Source: Actinoplanes siamensis (GTDB taxonomy: Bacteria > Actinomycetota > Actinomycetes > Mycobacteriales > Micromonosporaceae). From it: DNA of 64,000 bases. The position numbers and the translations under genes were made by a program. Position 1 is the stretch's first letter; every line of letters starts with the position of its first letter. The notes beneath the pieces are model-generated. The model did not search any database. It saw only the letters and a program-made list of their open reading frames with translations, and was not told where the DNA came from. The stretch spans positions 248,001-312,000 of the forward strand of contig NZ_BOMW01000006.1 in assembly GCF_016862395.1 (NCBI RefSeq). Reading direction: 5' to 3'. Positions 18,334-27,278 of this stretch are shown here, piece by piece.

Positions 18334-18989
18334 AAGAGGGTCAGCTCGTCGCGCTCCATGCCGCGCAGCTTGTCGTAGTCGACCACCACGCAGCGGATGC
18401 CGCGGTCGGTCGCCAGCACGCGCGCCTGCGGCTTGATCTCCTGGGCCGCGAACACGCCCTTGACCGGGGCCAGCAGCGGATCCCGGTTCATCAGCTCCAG
18501 GTACCGGGTGAGCTGCTCGACGCCGTCGATCTCGCCACGGCGCTTCACCTCGACCGCCACCGAGCCGCCCTCGGCGTCCTTGAGCAGCAGGTCCACCGGG
18601 CCGATCGCGGTCATGAACTCGCGGCGGACCAGCGTGTGCCCCTCGCCGAACGTCTCCGGGTGCTCGGCGAGCAGCTCCTGCAGGTGCGCCTCGACGCCGT
18701 CCTTGACCAGGCCCGGGTCGACGCCCAGATCGTACGAGTGATCCTGGAAGATCTCCTCCAGGGTGATCCGCAGCTCCTCGCCGGCCTTGTTCACCACCTT
18801 CCAGACGCCCGGCGCCTCCTGGAGCCTGCAGGGCGGGCTCATCCAGTTCAGTGGCTTGTAGGCACGGTCGTCGGCGTGGATCGACACCGACCCGTCGGCC
18901 TTCACCATGAGCAGCCGCGTCGCGAGCGGCAGGTGGGCGGACAACCGTCCGACGTAATCGACGGAGCACTTCGCGATGACCAGACGCAC
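18330..18989 (-). CDS. nucS: Endonuclease NucS/EndoMS, non-canonical mismatch repair
   Basis: 219 residues from GTG 18989. The N-terminal beta domain is followed by a RecB-like nuclease core with Asp133 (GPVDLLLKD), Glu147 and Lys149 ([17 protein letters not shown]), matching the D-E-K catalytic site. The C-terminus DELTLF looks like a sliding-clamp-binding tail, as known for actinobacterial NucS. The enzyme cuts both strands at mismatches and replaces MutS/MutL in actinobacteria. It starts six bases after a TAGTGT hexamer, so it is probably leaderless. Confidence 0.94.
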   Translation of the reverse strand: MRLVIAKCSVDYVGRLSAHLPLATRLLMVKADGSVSIHADDRAYKPLNWMSPPCRLQEAPGVWKVVNKAGEELRITLEEIFQDHSYDLGVDPGLVKDGVEAHLQELLAEHPETFGEGHTLVRREFMTAIGPVDLLLKDAEGGSVAVEVKRRGEIDGVEQLTRYLELMNRDPLLAPVKGVFAAQEIKPQARVLATDRGIRCVVVDYDKLRGMERDELTLF

Positions 18990-18995
18990 CCGGCG

Positions 18996-19001
18996 ACACT
19001 A
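18996..19001 (-). promoter_or_regulatory. Leaderless -10 box of nucS
   Basis: On the minus strand TAGTGT ends six bases before the GTG start of nucS; CGCCGG lies between. Confidence 0.6.
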
Positions 19002-19037
19002 CCGGAAGCGTGTCGGGCGGGACGTGCGTGCCGGTGC

Positions 19038-19043
19038 CATGCT
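19038..19043 (+). promoter_or_regulatory. Candidate leaderless -10 box of the DUF4126 gene
   Basis: CATGCT lies six bases before GTG 19050. It departs from TANNNT at the first base, so it is weaker than the neighbouring boxes. Confidence 0.4.
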
Positions 19044-19049
19044 GACATC

Positions 19050-19670
19050 GTGTTCGAAGCATTGACCGGCACCGGTCTGGCCGCATCCGCCGGCCTGAAT
19101 GCGTACATACCCCTGCTCAGCATGGGCCTGCTGGCCCGCTACACCGACGCCATCGACCTGCCGGCCGGCTGGTCCTGGCTCGCCAACGGCTGGACCCTCG
19201 TGATCCTGGCGATCCTGCTGGCCATCGAGGTGGTCGCCGACAAGGTGCCAGTGGTCGACCACCTGAACGACGTGGTGCAGACAGTGGTCCGGCCGACCGC
19301 GGGCGGCCTGGCGTTCGGCGCCGGCTCCTCCTCGCAGACGGTCACCGTCTCCGACCCGGGCTCCTTCTTCGGCTCGCACCAGTGGGTGCCGATCGCGGCC
19401 GGCGTGCTGATCGCGCTCTGCGTGCACGGCGTGAAGGCGGCCTCCCGCCCGGTGGTGAACGTCACCACTGCCGGTTTCGGTGCCCCGGTGGCCAGCACCG
19501 CCGAGGACATCGGCAGTGTGCTCCTGTCCGTGCTGGCGATCCTGCTCCCGGCGCTGGTCCTGGTAGGCCTGGTGCTGCTGGTCTGGGGCGCGGTGTGGGT
19601 GTTCCGGCGCCGCGGGCGCCGGAGGCAGGCGAGACTTACGGGTGCCGAAACGCGCCGACTGTTTGGTTGA
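19050..19670 (+). CDS. DUF4126 family membrane protein
   Basis: 206 residues from GTG 19050 (MFEALTGTGLAASAGLNAYIPLL...). Earlier parts of the open frame overlap nucS and are not coding. It has the DUF4126 pattern: an N-terminal GLNAYIPLL helix, EVVADKVPVVDHLNDVVQT, a Gly/Ala-rich helix, SRPVVNVTTAGFGAPVAST and a strongly hydrophobic C-terminal helix before a basic tail (RRRGRRRQARL). The biochemical role of the family is not known. The next gene begins at or near its stop. Confidence 0.85.
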   Translation: MFEALTGTGLAASAGLNAYIPLLSMGLLARYTDAIDLPAGWSWLANGWTLVILAILLAIEVVADKVPVVDHLNDVVQTVVRPTAGGLAFGAGSSSQTVTVSDPGSFFGSHQWVPIAAGVLIALCVHGVKAASRPVVNVTTAGFGAPVASTAEDIGSVLLSVLAILLPALVLVGLVLLVWGAVWVFRRRGRRRQARLTGAETRRLFG

Positions 19671-21004
19671 CTCTGCGGGTGCTCGCACTCGCCGTACCCG
19701 CCTTCGCCCTCACCTGGTGGCTCGCCGGCTATCTGATCGGGCGGGATCCCGGTCGGCCGGCGTTGCGGTGGGCGGGCGCGGCGCTCACCGCGTACGCCGT
19801 CGCGGTCGTGACCTGGACGGTCGCGCCGGGTTCCCGGACCGCCCAGATCCTGGTCTGCCTGCCGGCCCTCGCCTGGGCCGGCAGCGTGGTCTCGCTGCTG
19901 CCGCTGGCGCCGTCCGAACGCCGCCCGATCGACATCGGCGCCCTGGTGCTCGGCGTGCTGTTCCAGCTCATGATCGTCGCGCTGCCCGGCGCCGGGAAGC
20001 TGGTCGGGCTGACCCCGCTGGCCGGTGCGCTGTTCCTGCTCTGGCGCAACCGTGAGCAGGTGGTCCCGCGCCGCCTGCCGCTCGCGCTGACCTCGATGGC
20101 GTGGCTCTACGCGGCCGGCCTGGCGTTGCTCTTGCTCCCGGTGGACGCCGGCGGTCCCGCCCCGGCACTCGCCGCGATCGGCCTGGACCTGCTGGTCTTC
20201 GGTTATCTGACAGCGGTGGCCCATGCGGTGGCCGGCGGCGAGCGGCTGCGCCTGGACCTGCGGCGCTCGCTGGCCGCCGGGCTCGGCGTGCTGCTGCTGG
20301 TCGGCCTGCCGGCGATGCTCACCATGTACGCGACCCGCGGCGACGACCTGGTGACCGTGCTGCAGTTCGTGCCGCTGGCGGCCGCCGCGACCGCGGCCGG
20401 GCTGACCGGGCGGCTGAGCCGGGTGCTCGACCTGATCGCGCTGGGCCGTGACGTCCGGCTGCGCCACGACCGGGCGGCGCTGTTCCTGAACGCGGACGCG
20501 CTGCTGCGCCTGCGGGAGCGCCGGCGGCTGGCCGAGGTCGGTGAGCCCGAGTTCCTCCGGCTGACCCGGCGGGCGCTGGAGGACTTCAACGACCTGAACC
20601 GGCTGTCCCGCAGTCCGCTCACCGATCTGCCGGTGGTGGCCCGGCGGGTGGCCAGGCGCGGCGACGACCAGCCGCGGACCCGGGCCCGGGAGCTGCGGGC
20701 GGTGCTGCGCGAGTCGGTGTCGGCGCTGCGGCCGTCCGGGCCGTTCGACACCTCCGACGCCTGGCGGTACTACAACACGCTGCAGTTCTGCGGGGTGCTC
20801 GGGGTGAATCCGTACGCCCGGCGGCCGCGGACGGACGGGTTGAGCCGGGAGGCCCGGATGGCTGTCGACTGGTTCCGGCGCAGCGTGCCGCGGGACACCA
20901 TGCGGCAGTGGCAGCGGGAGGCCGCGATGGTGGTGGCCGGCCGGCTGTGGACAGAGGCCTTTTCGAGCGACAGAACACGACACGCAATGACTAATCGGTC
21001 ATAA
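19667..21004 (+). CDS. Unknown membrane protein with 9 TM helices and soluble C-terminal domain
   Basis: About 445 residues. The start is uncertain: TTG 19667 overlaps the previous stop (TTGA) and puts an Arg before the first helix; GTG 19679 is the alternative. About nine membrane segments fill residues 5-255. The C-terminal ~190 residues are soluble and basic, with DFNDLNRLSRSPLTDLPVVARR, RYYNTLQFCGVLGVNPY and VDWFRRSVPRDTMRQWQREA; the last part faintly recalls the helix-turn-helix ends of some bacterial regulators, but this is weak. I do not recognise a named family with confidence. It precedes the FtsK-like gene by 47 bases on the same strand. Confidence 0.72.
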   Translation: MTLRVLALAVPAFALTWWLAGYLIGRDPGRPALRWAGAALTAYAVAVVTWTVAPGSRTAQILVCLPALAWAGSVVSLLPLAPSERRPIDIGALVLGVLFQLMIVALPGAGKLVGLTPLAGALFLLWRNREQVVPRRLPLALTSMAWLYAAGLALLLLPVDAGGPAPALAAIGLDLLVFGYLTAVAHAVAGGERLRLDLRRSLAAGLGVLLLVGLPAMLTMYATRGDDLVTVLQFVPLAAAATAAGLTGRLSRVLDLIALGRDVRLRHDRAALFLNADALLRLRERRRLAEVGEPEFLRLTRRALEDFNDLNRLSRSPLTDLPVVARRVARRGDDQPRTRARELRAVLRESVSALRPSGPFDTSDAWRYYNTLQFCGVLGVNPYARRPRTDGLSREARMAVDWFRRSVPRDTMRQWQREAAMVVAGRLWTEAFSSDRTRHAMTNRS

Positions 21005-21051
21005 TGGTGGGAAATCGCTAAAATACCCCCACATGGATTCCGGGGGGTCGC

Positions 21052-23655
21052 GTGGGTAGTCACCGCAACGCGCTGGTCGCCGCGGTCCGGCAGGAACTCG
21101 CCGAGGCCCGCGGCTCCGCTCGGGCGTTGCTGGCCGCCGCGGAGTCGGCACGAGGCGAGGCGCAGAACCGGCGCCGGCTGGTCCGCGACGCCTACGCGAC
21201 CTGCCTGAGCCAGCTCACCGCCGCGCGCGAGTCGGCCCGCGAGGACGTCCAGCGGCGCTACCGCAGCGAGGCCACCCGGCTCGCCGGGCACCTGCGCGGC
21301 CTGGCCACCTCCAGCGCCACCGGGGCGGCCGGCGCGCCCTGGCGGCTGTGGGCGCCCAGCGAGCCCGACCCGGGCAGCCGTCCCGGGCTGCTGCGGATCG
21401 GCGCGATCACGTTCGAGGACACCGCCGCGCTGCCCGGCCTGATCCCGCTGCTGGACGCCGTGCACCTGCACGTCTCCGGGACGTCCCCGCAGGTCGACGA
21501 CCTCATCACCGGAGTGCTGCTGCGGGCGCTGGGCAGCACCCGGGCCGGCGACGTGCACCTGACCGTGTACGACCCGCGGAACCTGGGCGGCACGCTGGCC
21601 CCGTTCGCGTCGCTCAACCCGACATTCGTCGGGCCGGGCGGGCTCGGCTCGCTCCTGGACGACCTCGCCGAACACATCTGCCGGGTGAACGAGTCGCTCG
21701 GCGGGCAGCACCCGTCGCTGGCCGACCTGGCCGCCGCCCGGCCCGGACCGCGCCCCGAGCCGTGGCGGCTGGTGGTGCTGCTCGCCGACCGGGCCACCTC
21801 GGTGGAGATGACAGCCGCGCAGCGGGCGCAGCTGGACCGGATCGTACGGACCGGGGTGGCCTGCGGAGTGCACCTGGTGGTCCGCGGGCTGCCCCTGGAG
21901 GACGACCCGACGGTGGAGCGGATCGTGGTCCGCGACCAGGTCGCCACCTGCGCCTCGCTGGGCAGCCTGGAGATCCGGCTGGACCCGCCGCCCCCGCCGG
22001 AACGGATCGTCGCGTTCTGCCGGGCCACCGCCGAGCGGATGCGAGCCGGCCGGGACCCGGCCCGGCTCGCCGACCTGGAACCGGACAAGTACTGGGGGGA
22101 GTCGGCGCTGCACGGTCTCGTCGCGCCGATCGGCGACAGCACCGACGGCACGCTTGTCGACGTGCCGCTCGGCGACGACCCGCCGCACGCGCTGATCGGC
22201 GGGCCGTCCGGCTCCGGCAAGACCAATCTGATCTACACCTTGCTGGGCTCGCTGGCCACCCGGTACGGCCCCGAGGAACTGGCGCTCTACCTGCTCGACT
22301 TCAAGGAGGGCGTGTCCTTCGCCCGGTACGTCCCGGGCCCGCGCGACCCGAGCTGGCTCCCGCAGGTGCGGCTGGCCGGCATCAACGTCAACGGCGACCG
22401 GGAGTTCGGCCTGGCCCTGCTCCGGCACCTGGGCGAGGAGCTGCGCACCCGGGCCCAGGCGGCGAAACGGCACGACGCCGGGAAGCTGTCCGAGCTGCGT
22501 ACCGAGGATCCGGACGGGCACTGGCCGCGGATCGTCGCGGTGATCGACGAGTTCCAGGTGCTGCTGGCCGGCCGGGACGCGGTCGCCGAGGAGGCCGTCG
22601 GCCTGCTCGAGGACCTCGCGCGGCGGGGCCGCTCGCAGGGCATCCACCTGGTGCTCGCCTCGCAGGACGTGGCCGGGATCCAGGCGCTGTGGGGCCGGCC
22701 CGGTCTGATCGCCCAGTTCACGCTCCGGATCGCGCTGCCCAAGGCCCGCCGCATCCTGGCCGACGACAACCTGGCGGCGGCGGTCATCCCGCGCTTCCAC
22801 GCGGTGATCAACACCGAGTCCGGGATGTCCGGCGCCAACCGGATCGTGCGCCTGCCGGACGCCGGTGACCGGACCCTCTGGCGCGCCCTGCAACGCAGGC
22901 TGTGGCGCGACCGGCCACCCGGCTGCGCGGAGCCGCGGCTCTTCGACGGCGACGCGGTGCCCCGGCTGCCGTCCGCGCTGCGGCCGTCCGGGCGCGTGCC
23001 GTCCGCGACGGAGCCGGTGGGGTCGTCGCCCGGGGCGGTGCTCGGCGAGCGCATCGACGTGGCGGCGCAACCGGCCCGCCTGCGGCTCGGGCGGATGCCG
23101 GGACGCAACCTGGCGGTGCTCGGCACCCGGACCGACGAGGCCTGCGACGTCCTCGCTGCCGCCGCGCTCAGCCTGGCCGCACAGGGTCCGGCGCACTTCA
23201 GCGTGCTGTGCCTGGACCCGGCCGCCGGGCTGGCCGCCGCGCGCCTCTACGCGGAGCTGCCGTCGGCCGACTGGTACGACGTCGGCGACGCCCGCTTCGA
23301 CCTGGCGCCCCGCGACGTCCCGCACTACGTGATCGGCTTCGCGCTGGACGCGGCCGGGGATCCGGCGCTGCGCAAGCTGCTGGCCGAAGGCCCGGAACAA
23401 CGGATCCACGTGCTCGGCTGGTGGCGCACGGTTTCCCGGCTCCGCGACGACCTGGGTGGGGCCGGCACCCGGCTCGACGCCATCGGCGCCTGGGTGGCGC
23501 TCGACGTGCAGGGCGCCGACCTGGCCCCGCTGTACCCGCAGCCCGGCGGCCCGGCCTGGTATCCACGCACCCGCCGGGCCCTGTTCTTCGACCGCTCGGT
23601 GCACCGCACCCCGGAAGTGATCATCCCGTACGAGGTGAACAGTGACCACACGTGA
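21052..23655 (+). CDS. Soluble FtsK/SpoIIIE-like ATPase with N-terminal coiled coil
   Basis: 867 residues from GTG 21052, with a GGGGGG ribosome binding site just upstream. Residues ~1-90 are coiled coil (Ala/Arg/Glu-rich); ~110-330 form an unknown domain; the motor has Walker A GGPSGSGKT (383-391), LLDFKEGVSFARYV, Walker B IVAVIDEFQVLL (Asp499-Glu500) and GRSQGIHLVLASQDV, which is characteristic of FtsK/SpoIIIE translocases. A C-terminal ~200-residue domain follows. No membrane segment is seen, unlike true FtsK, and no gamma domain is recognised. It overlaps the downstream membrane gene by 14 bases. It is probably a DNA- or protein-pumping motor; the substrate is unknown. Confidence 0.85.
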   Translation: MGSHRNALVAAVRQELAEARGSARALLAAAESARGEAQNRRRLVRDAYATCLSQLTAARESAREDVQRRYRSEATRLAGHLRGLATSSATGAAGAPWRLWAPSEPDPGSRPGLLRIGAITFEDTAALPGLIPLLDAVHLHVSGTSPQVDDLITGVLLRALGSTRAGDVHLTVYDPRNLGGTLAPFASLNPTFVGPGGLGSLLDDLAEHICRVNESLGGQHPSLADLAAARPGPRPEPWRLVVLLADRATSVEMTAAQRAQLDRIVRTGVACGVHLVVRGLPLEDDPTVERIVVRDQVATCASLGSLEIRLDPPPPPERIVAFCRATAERMRAGRDPARLADLEPDKYWGESALHGLVAPIGDSTDGTLVDVPLGDDPPHALIGGPSGSGKTNLIYTLLGSLATRYGPEELALYLLDFKEGVSFARYVPGPRDPSWLPQVRLAGINVNGDREFGLALLRHLGEELRTRAQAAKRHDAGKLSELRTEDPDGHWPRIVAVIDEFQVLLAGRDAVAEEAVGLLEDLARRGRSQGIHLVLASQDVAGIQALWGRPGLIAQFTLRIALPKARRILADDNLAAAVIPRFHAVINTESGMSGANRIVRLPDAGDRTLWRALQRRLWRDRPPGCAEPRLFDGDAVPRLPSALRPSGRVPSATEPVGSSPGAVLGERIDVAAQPARLRLGRMPGRNLAVLGTRTDEACDVLAAAALSLAAQGPAHFSVLCLDPAAGLAAARLYAELPSADWYDVGDARFDLAPRDVPHYVIGFALDAAGDPALRKLLAEGPEQRIHVLGWWRTVSRLRDDLGGAGTRLDAIGAWVALDVQGADLAPLYPQPGGPAWYPRTRRALFFDRSVHRTPEVIIPYEVNSDHT

Positions 23656-24394
23656 CCGGCAGCCGCCCAGCCGCGACTACCAGTTGATGGTGAGCGCGCT
23701 GGCCGAGGTGACCCGGCGGCGCGACGCCGAGCTGGACGAGGCCGAGCAGGCGTACCAGGACAGCGCCGCCCGCGCGGCCGGCGAGCTGGCCCGCGCCGAG
23801 AACGACGCGCTGGCCGCGGACCGCTGGGCCGGCGCGGCCGCCGCCCAGGTGCTCGACGTGGACCGGGAGGCGGCGCGGCTCTGGGACCAGTTGCGGCGCG
23901 CTCGTGGCCTGCGGATCCGGGCGCTCGGCGAGGTGCCGGAGCCGGCGCCGGTGGAGGCGCTGCCCCGGGTGGCGCTCCAGCGCGGCCCGTCCGCCTCGGA
24001 GATCGCCCCGCACAGCCCGCAGTCGCCGCGCGCGCTGCTGGCCCGCGCCGCTGACCGGATCGAGGACCGCATCCGGCCGGGCGGCCGGCGCCCGTTGCCG
24101 CGCTGGTCCCTGCCGTTGCTGCCGCTGATCGGCGCGGTGGCCTCGACGCTCGCCGGGCTGGTCGCGGCTGGGCTGGTCACTTTCGGCCATACGCCGGTCT
24201 TCGGCGGGATGCTGATCCGTGGCCTGGGATGGCTCACGTTCATCGTGGCGCCGTCCGCCGGGGTGCCGGCGGCGGCCTTCCTGGCGCACCACCGGCTGCG
24301 GGCACGGCTGGACATCGGCGGAATCGGGCTGACCCTGCTGGGCGGCATGGTGGCCGCCACCCTGCTCTCGCTCAGCTTCGCCGCCGCCCACTGA
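23642..24394 (+). CDS. Coiled-coil membrane protein coupled to the FtsK-like motor
   Basis: 250 residues from GTG 23642, overlapping the motor gene by 14 bases. Residues 15-90 form an Ala/Glu/Arg coiled coil (RRRDAELDEAEQAYQDSAARA), 90-150 are a linker with Pro, and 155-250 hold about three hydrophobic segments. It could be the missing membrane anchor for the soluble motor, the two joined by matching N-terminal coiled coils (inference). No known family is recognised. Confidence 0.78.
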   Translation: MTTRDRQPPSRDYQLMVSALAEVTRRRDAELDEAEQAYQDSAARAAGELARAENDALAADRWAGAAAAQVLDVDREAARLWDQLRRARGLRIRALGEVPEPAPVEALPRVALQRGPSASEIAPHSPQSPRALLARAADRIEDRIRPGGRRPLPRWSLPLLPLIGAVASTLAGLVAAGLVTFGHTPVFGGMLIRGLGWLTFIVAPSAGVPAAAFLAHHRLRARLDIGGIGLTLLGGMVAATLLSLSFAAAH

Positions 24395-24510
24395 CCGCCC
24401 GGACCGCGAGCGCGCCGCTCAGGCGTCGTGCGCCCACCGACCGGCGAACCACGCGTGCGGCGCCGACAGCCGGCCCAGCAGCGGCGTCGCCCTAGCCCGG
24501 TGGCGTCCGG

Positions 24511-24541
24511 GGGGGTGTCTCGACGGGCGTGAGACACCCCC
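24511..24541. terminator. Perfect 11-bp stem-loop between convergent genes, second copy of the repeated hairpin
   Basis: GGGGGTGTCTC (24511-24521) and GAGACACCCCC (24531-24541) pair perfectly around the 9-base loop GACGGGCGT. Sequence, loop length and position between convergent genes match the hairpin at 1237-1264. No T-tract follows on either strand. The rest of 24395-24620 holds no gene I can support. Confidence 0.65.
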
Positions 24542-24620
24542 GGCGACCAGCCGGAACCCGCGGGCGCGCCGCGGCCCGCGGTGGCGACGGACGTCGCGCG
24601 TACGTACCGAATCAGAAGTC

Positions 24621-25469
24621 TCAGTAGCTGTAGAAGCCCTTGCCGGTCTTGCGCCCCAGGTCCCCCGCGGTGACCATGCGCTGCAGCAGCTCCGGCGGGA
24701 AGAACTTCGGGTCCCCGGTGTCGCGGTGGATGTTGCCGGCCGCGTTCAGCATGACGTCGAGGCCGGTCAGGTCGATGGTCGCCAGCGGGCCCATGGCGTG
24801 ACCGAACCCGAGCTTCATCACCGTGTCCAGGTCGGCGGCCGAGACCACCCCGGACTCCACCAGCTTGATCGCCTCGACGAGCAGGGCCGAGAACAACCGG
24901 TTCGAGACGAAGCCGGCCACGTCGCGCTTGACCTCGACGCAGGTCTTCCCGACGCCCTCGGCGAAGTCCCGCGCGGTGGCCAGGGTCTCGTCCGAGGTCT
25001 GGTAGCCGCGGACCAGCTCGACCAGCTTCATCATCGGCACCGGCGAGAAGAAGTGGATGCCGACGACCGACTCCGGCCGCGCGGTGACCTTGGCGATCTG
25101 GGTGATCGGGATGGCCGAGGTGTTGGTGCCGAGGATCGCGCCGGCCTTGCAGATCTTGTCGAGCTGCTTGAAGACCTCGTGCTTGGCCTCGACCTTCTCG
25201 AAGATCGCCTCGACCACGATGTCGGCGTCGGCGGCCGCCTCCAGGTCGGTGGTCGGGGTGATCCGGCTGAGGGTGGCCTCGACGTCCTCCGCGGCGATCC
25301 GGCCCTTGGCCGCGAACCGGTTGAGCGAGTCGCCGATCGCCGCGATGCCGCGCTTGAGCGAGGCGTCGTCGACGTCCCGCATGGTGACCTGCCAACCGGC
25401 CTGCGCCGAGACCTGTGCGATGCCGGAGCCCATCAATCCGGAACCGATGACCGCGAGACGACCCGCCAT
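24621..25469 (-). CDS. 3-hydroxyacyl-CoA (3-hydroxybutyryl-CoA) dehydrogenase
   Basis: 282 residues from ATG 25469, which has GGAG six bases upstream; a TTG two codons earlier is less likely. The Rossmann motif VIGSGLMGSGIAQVSAQAG, EAIFEKVEAKHEVF, NTSAIPIT, the catalytic His in GIHFFSPVPMMKLVE and GFVSNRL are all in place. It is a short, single-function enzyme, as in 3-hydroxybutyryl-CoA dehydrogenases, and would link acetoacetyl-CoA with 3-hydroxybutyryl-CoA alongside the thiolase and butyryl-CoA mutase encoded 14-17 kb away. Confidence 0.93.
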   Translation of the reverse strand: MAGRLAVIGSGLMGSGIAQVSAQAGWQVTMRDVDDASLKRGIAAIGDSLNRFAAKGRIAAEDVEATLSRITPTTDLEAAADADIVVEAIFEKVEAKHEVFKQLDKICKAGAILGTNTSAIPITQIAKVTARPESVVGIHFFSPVPMMKLVELVRGYQTSDETLATARDFAEGVGKTCVEVKRDVAGFVSNRLFSALLVEAIKLVESGVVSAADLDTVMKLGFGHAMGPLATIDLTGLDVMLNAAGNIHRDTGDPKFFPPELLQRMVTAGDLGRKTGKGFYSY

Positions 25470-25578
25470 GCTCAACTCCTTCGTCGAAATGCGCCGCCAG
25501 TCTAACGGGGTTACTGAACGGAAACTTAGGCCGACTCACGTTCGGGGCAAACCGCCGGAAATCCTCGATCCACGGTGT

Positions 25579-25584
25579 CAGACT
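25579..25584 (+). promoter_or_regulatory. Candidate leaderless -10 box (CAGACT)
   Basis: CAGACT ends six bases before ATG 25591. The first base departs from TANNNT. Confidence 0.4.
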
Positions 25585-25590
25585 GTGCGC

Positions 25591-25944
25591 ATGGCCACGA
25601 GTGACGGCTGGTACCTCATCGGACCGTTGATCGCCGTCGGTCTGGTCGGCTTCCTCGGCGCCGTCTTCTGGCGGATGGGTCTGCAACCCGTCAGCGCCAC
25701 CGACGGTCACGCGGACGGCCTCGCGATCTTCGGCGAGCGGGGCGAACACGGGCAGCAGGAGGACTACGGCCTGCTCCGGCCCGCCGCGGTCACCGAGGAG
25801 CGGGAGGTCGCCGACGAGATCCGGCGGTTGCTCATCGACGCGGGCATCCGGTCCACAAGCGCGACCCGGCACGACGGCCGGGTCTGCGTGCTCGTCTTCG
25901 CCGAGGAGGTGGAGGAGGCCCGCCGGCTCGTCGGATCGAGCTGA
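25591..25944 (+). CDS. Small membrane-anchored hypothetical protein
   Basis: 117 residues from ATG 25591; the longer open frame upstream overlaps the promoter region of the divergent dehydrogenase and is unlikely to be coding. One membrane segment lies at residues 7-27 (YLIGPLIAVGLVGFLGAVFW), followed by an acidic soluble part ending in REVADEIRRLLIDAGIRSTSATR...VCVLVFAEEVEEARRLV, which reads like a small alpha-beta fold of the DUF2007 kind (weak inference). It is convergent with murA, with three bases between stops. Confidence 0.75.
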   Translation: MATSDGWYLIGPLIAVGLVGFLGAVFWRMGLQPVSATDGHADGLAIFGERGEHGQQEDYGLLRPAAVTEEREVADEIRRLLIDAGIRSTSATRHDGRVCVLVFAEEVEEARRLVGSS

Positions 25945-25947
25945 GCG

Positions 25948-27237
25948 TCAGAAGCCGAAGCTCGGCTCGGGCACGTCGGTGCGCTCCACCTCGACGCCCA
26001 GCCGGGCCAGGTCCGAGACGAAGTCCGGATAACCGCGGTCGATGTGGTGCACCTCGCCCACCTCGGTCACCCCGTCCGCGCAGAGCCCGGCGATGACCAG
26101 CCCGGCGCCGGCCCGGATGTCGGTGGCCCGCACCGGGGCGCCGGAGAGCCGGTCCCGCCCGTTGACCACCGCGTGGTGCCCGTCGGTGCGGATGTCCGCG
26201 CCCAGGCGCACCATCTCGTTCACGAACATGAACCGGCCGTCGAAGATGTTCTCGGTGATCAGCGACGCGCCCTCGGCGACAGCGGCCAGCCCGATCGCCA
26301 TCGGCAGCAGATCGGTGGCGAACCCCGGGTACGGCAGCGTCACGATGTCGACGTGCCGGGGCCGCTCGGCCATCCGGACGCGGAACTCGTTGTCGCCCGG
26401 CTCGACAGTCGCCCCGGCCGCCACCAGCTTGTCCAGCGCGATGTCCAGGAACTCCGGCCGCACCCCGTGCACTGTCACGTCGCCGCGGGTCATCGCCGCC
26501 CCGTACGCCCAGGTGCCGCCGACGATCCGGTCCCCGATCGTGGTGTGCCGCACCGGCTTGAGCGGCCCGTCCACGCCCTCGATGGTCAGCGTCGACGTGC
26601 CGGCCCCCTCGATCCGCGCGCCCATCGCCGTCAACATCTCGCAGATGTCCACGATCTCCGGCTCCCGGGCGGCGTTGTCGATCTCCGTGACGCCCTTCGC
26701 CAGCACCGCCGCCATCAGCAGGTTCTCGGTGGCGCCGACGCTCGGGAAGTCCAGCCAGATCTTGGAGCCGCGCAGCCCGGCCGGCGCCGAGGCGATCACG
26801 AAGCCGTGCTCGTTGGAGATCTCCGCGCCCATCCGGGCCAGACCGGAAACGTGCATGTCCAGGCCGCGGGAGCCGATCATGTCGCCGCCGGGCAGCGCCA
26901 CCCGCACGTGACCGCGGCGGGCCAGCAGCGGCCCGAGCACGCAGATCGACGCGCGCAGCCGGCGGACCAGGTCGTAGTCGGCCTCGGCGCCCGGCTCCAG
27001 CGGCACGTCGATCACCGCCTCGGTGCCCTCCAGCGTCACCCCGCAGCCGAGCCGCCGCAGCACCTCCGCCATGATCGCGATGTCGGTGATCCGGGGCACG
27101 TTCGCCACGACGCTGCGGCCCTCACCGAGCAGCGCGACAGCCATCAGCTTGAGTGCCGAGTTCTTCGCGCCACCGACGGTGACGTCACCGGCGAGCCGGG
27201 CGCCGCCCTTGACCCTGATCACATCCACGCGGGCCAT
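25948..27237 (-). CDS. murA: UDP-N-acetylglucosamine 1-carboxyvinyltransferase (MurA) with Asp at the Cys115 position
   Basis: 429 residues from ATG 27237 ([12 protein letters not shown]...). It transfers enolpyruvate to UDP-GlcNAc, the first committed step of peptidoglycan synthesis. The substrate-binding GGAKNSALK (Lys25/Asn26) and the late [15 protein letters not shown] are present. The active-site loop reads [11 protein letters not shown], so Asp119 replaces the usual Cys115. In mycobacteria the same natural Asp makes MurA insensitive to fosfomycin. The gene is divergent from the adenosyltransferase gene, the two starts being 41 bases apart. Confidence 0.95.
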   Translation of the reverse strand: MARVDVIRVKGGARLAGDVTVGGAKNSALKLMAVALLGEGRSVVANVPRITDIAIMAEVLRRLGCGVTLEGTEAVIDVPLEPGAEADYDLVRRLRASICVLGPLLARRGHVRVALPGGDMIGSRGLDMHVSGLARMGAEISNEHGFVIASAPAGLRGSKIWLDFPSVGATENLLMAAVLAKGVTEIDNAAREPEIVDICEMLTAMGARIEGAGTSTLTIEGVDGPLKPVRHTTIGDRIVGGTWAYGAAMTRGDVTVHGVRPEFLDIALDKLVAAGATVEPGDNEFRVRMAERPRHVDIVTLPYPGFATDLLPMAIGLAAVAEGASLITENIFDGRFMFVNEMVRLGADIRTDGHHAVVNGRDRLSGAPVRATDIRAGAGLVIAGLCADGVTEVGEVHHIDRGYPDFVSDLARLGVEVERTDVPEPSFGF

Positions 27238-27266
27238 GGTATGGGCCGGAGCCCACCCGGACTGCA

Positions 27267-27272
27267 TAGGGT
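27267..27272 (+). promoter_or_regulatory. Leaderless -10 box of the adenosyltransferase gene
   Basis: TAGGGT ends six bases before ATG 27279; GGCCCC lies between. The 41-base interval to murA must also hold the murA promoter. Confidence 0.6.
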
Positions 27273-27278
27273 GGCCCC

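Noticed and set aside
20770..23649. A 959-codon open frame on the minus strand opposite the FtsK-like motor
   Set aside because: Composition is that of an antisense frame and it conflicts with a gene carrying clear Walker motifs.
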